From positions 5,005,501-5,069,500 of the forward strand of contig NZ_CP077089.1 of NCBI RefSeq assembly GCF_014268445.2: 64,000 nt of DNA, in the 5' to 3' direction. The translations under genes were made by a program, and so were the position numbers. The notes under the pieces were generated by a model. It saw only the letters and a list, made by a program, of their open reading frames with translations. It searched no databases and was not told the origin of the DNA. Origin of the DNA: Pseudomonas tensinigenes (GTDB taxonomy: Bacteria; Pseudomonadota; Gammaproteobacteria; Pseudomonadales; Pseudomonadaceae). Numbering within the stretch: the stretch's first letter is position 1; each line of letters opens with the position of its first letter. Positions 26,531 to 34,469 of this stretch are shown here, piece by piece.

Positions 26531-27057
26531 CGGTTGCCCCTCTGCTCTATCACGCGGACAAATTCGGAACTCGGGATACCGATAGGGTTGGACTCGTAGG
26601 GTCCGTAAAAATAGTCGGAGGCATGAAACCGGCAGGCCAGGGCATTGCGCGCTTTTAACAAGACCAGCAATTCTTGCGCATTGGGAAACGTATTCGAGCC
26701 GTACTCATGATCGGTGTACACCGCGATCAGACGCGTGAAATATTGATATTTGCCACGCGAACCCGGGCGATCCAGTTCCTCTACGGTACCGATCAGATAG
26801 TTCGACTCGCCGTGTCGCTCAGACAAATTTATTCGCGCGTCCAGATAACACGTAAAACCGTCACTGGCTTGATCCTTGCCCAAGTTACTCTGGAACATTC
26901 GCATCAAATCCGTATCGGAGGAAAACCGAACCTCAAACTGGCCATACCCGGGTACATCCGTCATGGATAGATATTCGATATCGGATGGAGCAAGCACCGG
27001 GCGCTTGGCGCAGGCACTGCATAAAACAACCAGACAAATCCCTATCAACTTTCTCAC
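26527..27057 (-). CDS. Island lipoprotein C, putative immunity protein
   Basis: 176 residues. The lipobox is CSAC (Cys16). It shares the island pattern: FEVRFSSDTDLMRMFQSNLGKDQASDGFTCYLDARINLSE, then ALACRFHASDYFYGPYES and an IPSSEFVRV end. Paralogous to the lipoproteins at 22903, 25622, 27116 and 27653 but clearly diverged. It overlaps the downstream gene by four bases. Periplasmic or outer-membrane location is predicted; no toxin gene is adjacent, so it would be an orphan immunity protein if the inference holds. Confidence 0.6.
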   Translation of the reverse strand: MRKLIGICLVVLCSACAKRPVLAPSDIEYLSMTDVPGYGQFEVRFSSDTDLMRMFQSNLGKDQASDGFTCYLDARINLSERHGESNYLIGTVEELDRPGSRGKYQYFTRLIAVYTDHEYGSNTFPNAQELLVLLKARNALACRFHASDYFYGPYESNPIGIPSSEFVRVIEQRGNR

Positions 27058-27115
27058 TAAAACATCCTGTCAATTAACAACAACCCGATCTTCGTGCACA
27101 CAGCAGTCCAAACAA

Positions 27116-27637
27116 TCAGCGTTCACCAACGGCTACAATCGCACCTTCTATCGCCCGAAATATATCCGCGACAGGAACGTACATCACGTTGGAAAAATAG
27201 GTTTCCATCATTGTTGCGCTGGCAAAGAACTTACAGGGCACCTGAGTTTTCCGGGCCAACATTTGCTTTATCTCCGCAGGTGTCAAATCTCGTTCAGTAC
27301 TTCCATTCACTACTCTCTCGCTGAAGAGCATTGCGGCAATGAAGCCATATTTCGCCCCGGCGGGGTTTCGCTTGACACTGCCGGCCATCAGTCGCTTCAT
27401 CGCGTATCGCTCCCTGAAGTCGGCATGATCCTCCAAGGCACAGACGAAACCGACGCCAATTAATGACCGATAAGGCCCCCAGATATCGATATCTGAAGAA
27501 AAATACACGTCATACATAACGGTTTGCCCTACCCGCTCTATCTTGGTGAACTGAAGATTGGCGGTAGTTTTGTTTTGCCGCAGTGAACACCCGGACATGA
27601 CCAGCACGCACAAAACAAAAATCGCTCTCGATAACAT
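27116..27637 (-). CDS. Island lipoprotein D, putative immunity protein
   Basis: 173 residues. The lipobox is MSGC (Cys17). Island pattern: YDVYFSSDIDIWGPYRSLIGVGFVCALEDHADFRERYAMKR, MLFSERVVNGSTERDLTPAEIKQML, VPCKFFASATMMETYFSNVMYVP. The FSSD, Cys, DF and ETYFS elements align with those of its neighbours. It lies 15 bases after the gene at 27653 and 58 bases before the one at 26527, on the same strand, so the four lipoprotein genes look cotranscribed. Confidence 0.6.
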   Translation of the reverse strand: MLSRAIFVLCVLVMSGCSLRQNKTTANLQFTKIERVGQTVMYDVYFSSDIDIWGPYRSLIGVGFVCALEDHADFRERYAMKRLMAGSVKRNPAGAKYGFIAAMLFSERVVNGSTERDLTPAEIKQMLARKTQVPCKFFASATMMETYFSNVMYVPVADIFRAIEGAIVAVGER

Positions 27638-27652
27638 GCTATTGCTCTACGC

Positions 27653-28165
27653 TCACGTGCCGAGCGCCCGTATAAAATCCATGGAAGGAATAGGCATAAA
27701 ATCTGAAAAATAGGTTTCGTATTTCGTTGTATGCACTCTAAAAGCGCACACAACCACGTCGTTTACCTTTAAAGCCCTGCGCAATTCATCTCCCGCGAGA
27801 ATACGTTCCTTACCCCGCACCGCTCCGGTCTCTCGAAAAATGACCCGGGCGATATAATTTCCTTTCGAAGAGTTGTCGCTTAACTCAACGATGCCGCTGC
27901 CGTAGCCTCGCTGGTAATGGCCAATCGAAAAATCCGCATCGCCTTCCAACGCACAGACCAGCTCTTCGCCGATCCTGGATTGGAACAAGGTCAAGAGATC
28001 CGTATCACTTGAAAATCGTACGAAAAACGAACTTGCGCTCGGCGTAATTGAAATACTTTCAAAATCAAGCTTCGCTATTGGCCTGCCGTGATTCGAAGCA
28101 CATGAACAGCAAAGCAAAAAGGCGAGCGCCATATACCGGCGCATTGTCGCCCGTAGTCCGCTCAT
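27653..28165 (-). CDS. Island lipoprotein E, putative immunity protein
   Basis: 170 residues from ATG 28165, or 163 from ATG 28144, which begins a better signal peptide (MRRYMALAFLLCCSCAS, lipobox CSC). Island pattern: FFVRFSSDTDLLTLFQSRIGEELVCALEGDADFSIGH, VVCAFRVHTTKYETYFSDFMPIPSMDF. It is the closest in feel to lipoprotein A beside the hydrolase (both have CS/ASNHGRPIA after the lipobox and RVHTTxYxTYFS), so the two may guard against related toxins. Its start lies in repeat R2. Confidence 0.6.
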   Translation of the reverse strand: MSGLRATMRRYMALAFLLCCSCASNHGRPIAKLDFESISITPSASSFFVRFSSDTDLLTLFQSRIGEELVCALEGDADFSIGHYQRGYGSGIVELSDNSSKGNYIARVIFRETGAVRGKERILAGDELRRALKVNDVVVCAFRVHTTKYETYFSDFMPIPSMDFIRALGT

Positions 28166-28377
28166 CGCCGGTCACTCATTGACGCAGCGAAGGCTCCACG
28201 GGCGTGGAGAAGTTGTGCCAGAGGCATTGCAGGTATCGTCCGTGAGCGCGCAAAAATGGCGCGTAGCATGCCGGACTAGAGCGCTGGCGACAATCGAATT
28301 ACTGCCGGATTGCCATCATCGTGTTCAACCCTCGGCAAACTCACGCAGAACCTGGCCATCCATGCGGTAGCGCACCC
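28141..28377. repeat. Direct repeat R2 (copy of R1 at 25280-25516)
   Basis: Same sequence order as R1: MSGLRATMR start codons, a gap with GGCTCCACGGGCGTGGAGAAG, then the 3' end of a GNAT gene. Here the GNAT gene is complete, so R2 is likely the original copy. Confidence 0.85.
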
Positions 28378-28804
28378 ACTCCTCCTGAGGTTGCGCGCCG
28401 AGGGATTTGTAGAATTCGATCGCCGGCGTGTTCCAGTCGAGGACGCTCCATTCGAAGCGGCCGCAGTCGTTGTCGCAGGCGATTTTTGCCAGGTGACGCA
28501 ACAGGGTTTTGCCGGCACCGCCGCCGCGTTGCTCCGGGGTGATGTAGAGGTCTTCAAGGTACAGGCAATTGCTGCCGAGCCAGGTCGAATAGCTGAAGAA
28601 AAACACCGCGAAACCGATCGGCAGGCCATCGCGCAGGCAGATCAGACCGTGGGCGGTGGCGCCTTCGCCGAACAGGCTGCGTTCGATGTCGGCGACGCTG
28701 GCGATGACTTCGTGACGGGCCTTTTCGAAATCGGCGAGTTCAGTGATGAAGGCGAGAATTTGCGGAGCATCGCTGGGGGTCGCCGGGCGGATGTCGATCG
28801 TCAT
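28325..28804 (-). CDS. GNAT-family N-acetyltransferase
   Basis: 159 residues with the acetyl-CoA binding motif QRGGGAGKTLL and preceding LEDLYITPE strand; ends in RYRMDGQVLREFAEG. The arrangement (LEDLYI, WNTPAIEFYKSLGA) resembles spermidine/diamine N-acetyltransferase-like GNATs, but the substrate is not certain. ATG 28804 (MTIDIRPATPSDA) is the standard GNAT opening. It lies just outside the toxin island and its 3' end has been duplicated at 25464. Confidence 0.88.
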   Translation of the reverse strand: MTIDIRPATPSDAPQILAFITELADFEKARHEVIASVADIERSLFGEGATAHGLICLRDGLPIGFAVFFFSYSTWLGSNCLYLEDLYITPEQRGGGAGKTLLRHLAKIACDNDCGRFEWSVLDWNTPAIEFYKSLGAQPQEEWVRYRMDGQVLREFAEG

Positions 28805-28912
28805 GGACGGGCCTTGTCGGAAAAAGGAAAACGCCATACTAAGGCGGTGAGCGGCGCTCGTCACATGGCAAAACACACACTACCCTGCGCACTGTTACAA
28901 ACATTGCAGTTC

Positions 28913-29005
28913 CCTGTGGGAGCGAGCCTGCTCGCGAAGGCGTCCTTTCAGTCACCTGCATTGTTGATTGACAGACAGCATTCGCGAGCAGGCTCGCTCC
29001 CACAC
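28913..29005. repeat. REP pair (REPIN-like)
   Basis: Inverted arms TGTGGGAGCGAGCCTGCTCGCGAA and TTCGCGAGCAGGCTCGCTCCCACA separated by about 45 bases, between the GNAT and HD-hydrolase genes. Confidence 0.9.
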
Positions 29006-29035
29006 AGGGGACTTCGACAATCTGAAAGGATGCTT

Positions 29036-29689
29036 ATGAACCGTGAGTTTTTTACACCCGTGGCGGCACTGGCAGCAGAGTTGCTGCCGCACGCATTGGA
29101 GCCGTCCGACGACGGCGCCCACGACCTCGCCCACTTGCAGCGCGTCTGGCACAACGTGCGTACGTTGCATGAAGAAGAAGGTGGATATCTTGAGGTGCTG
29201 TTGGCCGCCGTGCTCTTGCACGACTGTGTGGCCGTCGAGAAGAATTCGCCACTGCGCGCGCAGGCATCGCGATTAGCAGCGGACAAAGCGTCGGCAGTGC
29301 TCGCGGAGATGAACTGGCCCGAAGAAAAAATCACCGCCGTCGCCCACGCCATCGAAGCCCACAGCTTCTCCGCCAACATCACTCCGCGCAGCCTTGAAGC
29401 GAAAATCGTCCAGGACGCCGACCGCCTCGACTCACTCGGCATGCTCGGCGTCGCCCGTACCTTCTACATTGCCGGGCGCATGGGTTCAGCGCTGTACGAC
29501 CCACAGGATCCCGAAGCGAAACAGCGCGACTACGACGACAAACGTTTTTGCCTCGATCACTTCCAGACCAAACTGCTGCACCTCGCCGACGGTTTCCAGA
29601 CTGCCGCCGGCCAGCGTCTGGCGCAGATCCGCCATCAGCGTCTGAAGGGTTTCATGGAACAGTTCAAGGAAGAGATCGGCATCGCCTGA
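29036..29689 (+). CDS. HD-domain phosphohydrolase
   Basis: 217 residues of the HD superfamily (YpgQ/YedJ-like). Metal ligands are visible in AHDLAHLQRVW (His), AVLLHDC (His-Asp) and VQDADRLD (Asp). The RDYDDKRFCLDHFQTKLLHL region is typical of this subfamily. Related proteins hydrolyse nucleotides or related phosphate esters; the natural substrate is unknown. ATG 29036 follows AAGGATGC and gives the family start; the long in-frame extension upstream crosses a REP pair and is not coding. Confidence 0.88.
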   Translation: MNREFFTPVAALAAELLPHALEPSDDGAHDLAHLQRVWHNVRTLHEEEGGYLEVLLAAVLLHDCVAVEKNSPLRAQASRLAADKASAVLAEMNWPEEKITAVAHAIEAHSFSANITPRSLEAKIVQDADRLDSLGMLGVARTFYIAGRMGSALYDPQDPEAKQRDYDDKRFCLDHFQTKLLHLADGFQTAAGQRLAQIRHQRLKGFMEQFKEEIGIA

Positions 29690-29799
29690 TGCGTTACTCC
29701 GGCGCACAGCAATCCTGACTTCGCTAACCTCAGACCTAAGCCGCCTGCCTGACGTGTTAAACAGACGACGCTGAATTTTTCCGTTCAAGGAACCGCGTC

Positions 29800-31053
29800 A
29801 TGTCGCCAGCAACACCCAAGGTTTCAGGCAAGCTGTTCGGCCTGTTCTGTCTCGCCAGTTATCTGCTGTCGCTGTCCTACGGCTCGACGTTTTTGCTGTC
29901 GCTGTTGATCGGTTCTCGCGGCGGCAATGAGCACGATGCCGGCAGTGTGATTTCGGCGGCGATGCTCAGTACATTTGTCGCGGTGCTGATGTCCGGGCAT
30001 CTGTCGGACTGGCTCGGCGCGGCGCGCTCGATTGCAGTGTTCGGGCTGTTGCTGGTGGTGGCGAGTCTGGGTTTTGCGATGACGCCGGGGTTTGGGCATC
30101 TGCTGCTGTTTTTCGGTTTGCTGTTGGGATTGGGCTGGGGCGTTTTTTACACCTTGGGGCCGATTATCGTTGCCAGCCTGGTGACGCCGGCACAACGAGC
30201 GAAATACTTCGCGCTGTTGTCGGGCAGCATGATGACCGGGATCGGCAGCGGCCCGTTGCTCGGGCGTGCGGCGAGTGCAGTGGGTTTGCCAGTGACCTCG
30301 GCGTTTTATCTGGCGGCACTGGCGAGCCTGGTTGGCGTGCTGTTGTTCTGGCAAATCGGGGCTCGATTGAAAAGCACGCAAGTAACCTCGGCCGCGAGAA
30401 TCACTTGGCGAGCGACCACCCAAGTGCTCGGCTCACGCGCGCTGTTCCCGATCATCATGGTCGGTCTCGGCGGTTGCGTGTTTGGTGGCTTGTCCAGCTT
30501 CCAGACCAGTTATGCCGAAGCCCGCGCTCTGGATTACTCGCTGTTCTTTCTCGGTTTCATGAGTGCGGCAATCAGCAGTCGGATGCTGATCGCAGGCTAT
30601 GTGGTCAAGCGTGATCCGCTGCGCGCTTCTTGCCTGTTGTCGGGGCTAATGCTCGGCTCGATCGTGCTGTTCGCCTTCGGCGTACACAGTGGATTCACCT
30701 ATTTGCTGGCGGCGTTGATGCTCGGCGTCGGGTATGGGCTGACGTATTCGGTGATCAACGGGCTTGCGGCTAACGAAGCGCCGACCGGCACCACGTCACA
30801 GGCATTGCTTCTGTTCAGCCTTGCCTACTTTATCGGCGTATTCGGTTTCCCCTTGCTGGCCGGGACAATCATCGTTGAAAAGGGCATGGCGACGCTGCTG
30901 CTCACGGTATTGGCTGTGGCACTTGTGAACTGGCTGATCACCGTGGGTCGTCTGCTCTGGCGTCGACTCAAGCTCAAACCGGCAACGGCGATGCAGACCG
31001 TTCGTCGTTCATCAGGCACCAATCCGATCACAGGGCAGACCAACGACAGGTAA
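29800..31053 (+). CDS. MFS transporter
   Basis: 417 residues with 12 hydrophobic segments and MFS landmarks (GHLSDWLGAAR between helices 2 and 3, a central basic loop). It looks like a drug/sugar-efflux type carrier; the substrate is not visible. The ribosome binding site AAGGAA lies shortly upstream of ATG 29800. It stands alone, 110 bases after the HD-hydrolase gene. Confidence 0.85.
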   Translation: MSPATPKVSGKLFGLFCLASYLLSLSYGSTFLLSLLIGSRGGNEHDAGSVISAAMLSTFVAVLMSGHLSDWLGAARSIAVFGLLLVVASLGFAMTPGFGHLLLFFGLLLGLGWGVFYTLGPIIVASLVTPAQRAKYFALLSGSMMTGIGSGPLLGRAASAVGLPVTSAFYLAALASLVGVLLFWQIGARLKSTQVTSAARITWRATTQVLGSRALFPIIMVGLGGCVFGGLSSFQTSYAEARALDYSLFFLGFMSAAISSRMLIAGYVVKRDPLRASCLLSGLMLGSIVLFAFGVHSGFTYLLAALMLGVGYGLTYSVINGLAANEAPTGTTSQALLLFSLAYFIGVFGFPLLAGTIIVEKGMATLLLTVLAVALVNWLITVGRLLWRRLKLKPATAMQTVRRSSGTNPITGQTNDR

Positions 31054-31078
31054 GGATTCCAATCACTGGAGACGCCCT

Positions 31079-31420
31079 ATGATCCCGTCAAGGTTGACCG
31101 CTTTCGTATTCAGCGCCCTGCTCTGCCCTGCGGTTTTCGCCGCATCCGCCACCGCAGCGGGCACTGGCCCTACCGACCCGACTCCGCCACGCGCCCCCGC
31201 CATCAACAGTGCCCCCGGCATGAATACCGATGGCTCCGGCGTGCCTTTGATCAATCAGCCTCCTGCGACCGGTACCGATCCGCGCACTCAGGGCAGTGAT
31301 CCGGGCCGTCAGGGCGGCATGAACACCCCCGATGCCCCCGCCACGCCAGACAATGCTGGCCCTGGCATCGGCTCGAAAACCACCACCGGTGGCTCCGGTT
31401 CCGAAGGCTCCGGTCAGTAG
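31079..31420 (+). CDS. Small secreted Gly/Pro/Thr-rich protein
   Basis: 113 residues. A signal peptide (LTAFVFSALLCPAVFAASA) is followed by a low-complexity mature region of Gly, Pro, Thr, Ser and Asp with repeats such as GTDPRTQGSDPGRQGG. It is likely periplasmic and disordered. No family is recognised and no function can be proposed. A ribosome binding site (GGAGAC) precedes ATG 31079; it starts 25 bases after the MFS stop. Confidence 0.7.
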   Translation: MIPSRLTAFVFSALLCPAVFAASATAAGTGPTDPTPPRAPAINSAPGMNTDGSGVPLINQPPATGTDPRTQGSDPGRQGGMNTPDAPATPDNAGPGIGSKTTTGGSGSEGSGQ

Positions 31421-31464
31421 TTCGCCGACGCGAGCGTCCTATTCAATCCAATGAAGAGGTAACC

Positions 31465-31722
31465 ATGAACGTCGATAAAAACCTGGAAAAAGAAGTCCTC
31501 ACCCGCCTGCTGCACGCCCACCCGAGTGGTCTGGGCAAGGAGGTGCTGGACAATTACCGGGGCGAGAAAGTCGTGGCCAGCGCCCTCGCCGCTTTGCAGG
31601 ATCGTGGACTGATTCATCACGGGCATGTGACCTGCAACGAGGCTGGCGAACATTCGTTGAACCTGCCGATCAAGCTCAGTGCTGCTGGCGTTGAAGCAGC
31701 GCGCAAGCTGGATCTGCAGTAG
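31465..31722 (+). CDS. Small winged-helix-like hypothetical protein
   Basis: 85 residues: MNVDKNLEKEVLTRLLHAHPSGLGKEVLDNYRG... The helix-turn pattern (LTRLLHAH, VASALAALQDRGLIHHGHV) and closing LSAAGVEAARKL are typical of small winged-helix domains, though the DNA-binding helix is not obvious. GAGGT upstream gives a good ribosome binding site. Function unknown. Confidence 0.7.
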   Translation: MNVDKNLEKEVLTRLLHAHPSGLGKEVLDNYRGEKVVASALAALQDRGLIHHGHVTCNEAGEHSLNLPIKLSAAGVEAARKLDLQ

Positions 31723-31793
31723 TCCTGCGGCCGCTCGCTGCCGACGCGGCGAGCGGTATCCAACATTGAATTTTGTGATGAAGCTAATTGCCC

Positions 31794-31872
31794 TTTCGCG
31801 AGCAAGCTCGCTCCCACACTGAATTGATGTCGTTCACACATCCCCTGTGGGAGCGAGCCTGCTCGCGAAAGC
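31794..31872. repeat. REP pair (REPIN-like)
   Basis: TTTCGCGAGCAAGCTCGCTCCCACA and TGTGGGAGCGAGCCTGCTCGCGAAA face each other, directly after the stop of the PfkB kinase on the opposite strand, where they could act as an mRNA 3' stabiliser. Confidence 0.9.
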
Positions 31873-31878
31873 GGTAGA

Positions 31879-32808
31879 TCAGGCACCGCCGGAATCAAGG
31901 AAAAACGCATCCACCTCTGCCGCCCCCGGCGAGGTCGCCGGTCCCCAGCGCGTCACCGCAATAGCCGCTGCCGCATTCGCCCGCCGCGCCGCTTCATAGG
32001 CAGACAAGCCCTGCGCCAACCCGGCAACAAACACCCCGGCATGGGCGTCACCGGCACCATTGCTGTCTACCGCTTTCACCGCAAACCCGGGCACATGCCG
32101 ACGCTCATCGCGCTGATGAATCCAGCAGCCTTGCGGCCCGTCACGCACAACCATCAGCACGTCGTTGGGCAGATGCTCAGCGAGACGATCAAGCGCCACC
32201 GCAATCTCTTCAGCCCCGGTAAACCGCAGCGCTTCAACACTGTTGCTGGTCCACACATCGATGCGCGGCAGCAGCGCTTGCATCATCGGTGAACCCGGCG
32301 ACTCCACCAGTGGCCCCGGATCGAACACCACGTTGATCGTTGCCGGCAACGCCAGCGTCCAATCGAGCAATGCCTTTGCCTTGCCTTCGTGGAGCAGGCT
32401 GTAGCCGCTCAGATAAACGTAATCGCCCGCTTCAGCCGCGACGCTGTTCAGATCTTCTTCGGTCACCTCACCTTCAGCGCCGATATAGGAAATGAAACTG
32501 CGCTCGGCCGACGCATCGGTCAGCGCCACACATAAACCGGTGTCCTTCTGCGCAGGTTCGGTGATGCCGATGTGAATCCCCTCGGCGTTCATCGCCTGAC
32601 GCGCCAGATCGCCGAAACGCCCACTGCCATGCCGACCGAGATACACCACCGGCAGGCCGTTACGCACCGCCGCCGCCATCACGTTGAAACCGCCGCCCGC
32701 TTCGAAACCGGCCGACTGCGCCAGCACGTCACCGCCAATCTGCGGCAGTTTATCCACGGCCATGACCAGGTCGATGATGACCTGGCCGGTGTGCAACATC
32801 TTAGGCAT
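31879..32808 (-). CDS. PfkB/ribokinase-family sugar or nucleoside kinase (YegV-like)
   Basis: 309 residues. PfkB signature 1 is in GGGFNVMAAAVRNGLPVVYLGRHGSGRFGD and signature 2 in DSNGAGDAHAGVFVAGL, with the catalytic Asp in GAGD. It would phosphorylate a ribosyl-type sugar or nucleoside. ATG 32808 overlaps the permease stop by eight bases, so it is the last gene of a four-gene operon. The gene set (GntR, ADP-ribosylglycohydrolase, transporter, PfkB kinase) is that of E. coli yegTUVW, where this would be yegV. Confidence 0.88.
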   Translation of the reverse strand: MPKMLHTGQVIIDLVMAVDKLPQIGGDVLAQSAGFEAGGGFNVMAAAVRNGLPVVYLGRHGSGRFGDLARQAMNAEGIHIGITEPAQKDTGLCVALTDASAERSFISYIGAEGEVTEEDLNSVAAEAGDYVYLSGYSLLHEGKAKALLDWTLALPATINVVFDPGPLVESPGSPMMQALLPRIDVWTSNSVEALRFTGAEEIAVALDRLAEHLPNDVLMVVRDGPQGCWIHQRDERRHVPGFAVKAVDSNGAGDAHAGVFVAGLAQGLSAYEAARRANAAAAIAVTRWGPATSPGAAEVDAFFLDSGGA

Positions 32809-34267
32809 GAGCATTCTCGGTTTGCGCGGCGCGGCGATCTTTCGCCCCGCCCAGTACAAAGTAAATCCCACCAGCGACGACGAAGGTCACGATCCAGCCG
32901 AGGCCGTTGTGGCCCAGCCACGAGTCGGACAGGAAGCCCTTGAACCAGACGTTCTCGGCAGTGGTGCCGATGGTGGTGAAACTGAAGCCGAGGACAATGG
33001 CAATCGACCATGCACCAAACGCACGCCACTCGATACCGCCGCGATACCAGTAAGCACTGCTCGGGCTGACGTCGAGAAGGTCCTTCGGGCTGTAGTAGTG
33101 ACGATGAATCAGGTCGACGACGAAGATCCCGACCCATGCGGTGATCGGCACGGCAAGCAGGGAAATGAAGGTAATGAACGGACCGTAGAAGCTGTCGGCG
33201 ATCAGCATGAAGTAGATCGAGCCGGCGAAGATAGCGACGATATCGACCACCACCGCGTAGACGCGCTTGACCTTGAGGCCGAGGGTCAGCGTGGTCAAAC
33301 CAGCGGAATACACCGACAGGTTGTTCGACAGCAGCAAGCCACCGAATGCGGTGATCAGGTACGGCACCGCCATCCAGGTTGGCAGCATGTCGCGAATTGC
33401 CACGATCGGGTCAGTCGCCGAGGCCAGGTCGTTGTTGCCCACCGACAGCAGACCGCCAAGAGTGATCAGCAGTACCAGCGGAATACCCGCACCAAACGCG
33501 GCAGACGCGACCAGACGCACAGCCTTGACGCTGCGATGCTGATAGCGCGACATGTCGGCGCCAGCGTTGGCCCAGCCGATGCCGGTGCCGGCGGCCATGG
33601 TGCCGATACCGATGATCATTGCGCTCATCGGCGCCGGTGTCGCGTTGAACACTGCGCTCCAGTCGATGGTCGCGCAGAGGAAGCCGCCAACGAGAATGTT
33701 CAGCGCGCCGAACACGTAGGTCGCCCACTTCTGGATGACCAACAACGTCGCGTGACCGAGGCCGGATACTGACAAGGTCAGCAGAACGAAAATCGCGATG
33801 AAGATCAGCGTCAATACCGGTGCGCTTTTCGCTTCGACCGGGGAGCCGAACAGGATCGAGCACAGCGACAGCAGCACGAATGCAGCGGTGGTGGTGTTGA
33901 CCGTTTCCCAACCGAGACGCGACATCAGCGAGACCAGCGTCGGGCCGATATTGCCGCGCACGCCGAAGATCGCTCGTGACAAGGTCAGGCTCGGCGCACG
34001 ACCACGTCGACCGGCAATCGAGATGATTCCGACCACCGCAAACGAACCGGCAGCGCCGATGATCGCGACGATGATCGCCTGCCAGATCGCCAGCCCGCGA
34101 AACGCCACCAGCGTGGCGCCCAGCGGCAAACCGAGGATGGAAATGTTGGCAGCGAACCAGACCCAGAACAGTTGCAGCGGATGACCGTTGCACTCGGCTT
34201 CCGGCACCGGTTCGATGCCGCGGGTTTCCAGTTGCCCGGCGCTTTGCCCGGCGTTTGATGAACTCAT
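32801..34267 (-). CDS. NCS1-family nucleobase/nucleoside permease
   Basis: 488 residues with about 12 membrane helices of the nucleobase:cation symporter-1 family: FWVWFAANISILGLPLGA near helix 1, GVRGNIGPTLVSLMSRLGWETVN, and GWANAGADMSRYQ. Members carry purines, pyrimidines or related ring compounds. Between a kinase and an ADP-ribosylglycohydrolase it probably imports a nucleoside-like substrate. ATG 34267 follows AGGAGCACC and matches NCS1 N-termini; the longer in-frame extension translates a REP element. Confidence 0.88.
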   Translation of the reverse strand: MSSSNAGQSAGQLETRGIEPVPEAECNGHPLQLFWVWFAANISILGLPLGATLVAFRGLAIWQAIIVAIIGAAGSFAVVGIISIAGRRGRAPSLTLSRAIFGVRGNIGPTLVSLMSRLGWETVNTTTAAFVLLSLCSILFGSPVEAKSAPVLTLIFIAIFVLLTLSVSGLGHATLLVIQKWATYVFGALNILVGGFLCATIDWSAVFNATPAPMSAMIIGIGTMAAGTGIGWANAGADMSRYQHRSVKAVRLVASAAFGAGIPLVLLITLGGLLSVGNNDLASATDPIVAIRDMLPTWMAVPYLITAFGGLLLSNNLSVYSAGLTTLTLGLKVKRVYAVVVDIVAIFAGSIYFMLIADSFYGPFITFISLLAVPITAWVGIFVVDLIHRHYYSPKDLLDVSPSSAYWYRGGIEWRAFGAWSIAIVLGFSFTTIGTTAENVWFKGFLSDSWLGHNGLGWIVTFVVAGGIYFVLGGAKDRRAAQTENAHA

Positions 34268-34390
34268 GAAGGTGCTCCTGTTTGCCTTTTTTGTGGTTGT
34301 GGCAATGATGCAAAACGACAAGACATCGCGGCCATCCTCGGCCTGTCTGCGCGATCCATTGCGGGTTAAATATTCGAATATGCGGTGCGG

Positions 34391-34458
34391 CCATCGCGAG
34401 CAGGCTCGCTCCCACAAGTACCGTGTAATCCATGTGGGAGCGAGCCTGCTCGCGAAGA
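34391..34458. repeat. REP pair (REPIN-like)
   Basis: CATCGCGAGCAGGCTCGCTCCCACA and TGTGGGAGCGAGCCTGCTCGCGAA, inside the yegTUVW-like operon between the ADP-ribosylglycohydrolase and permease genes; it may uncouple expression of the two halves. Confidence 0.9.
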
Positions 34459-34469
34459 CGTCAGCCCAA

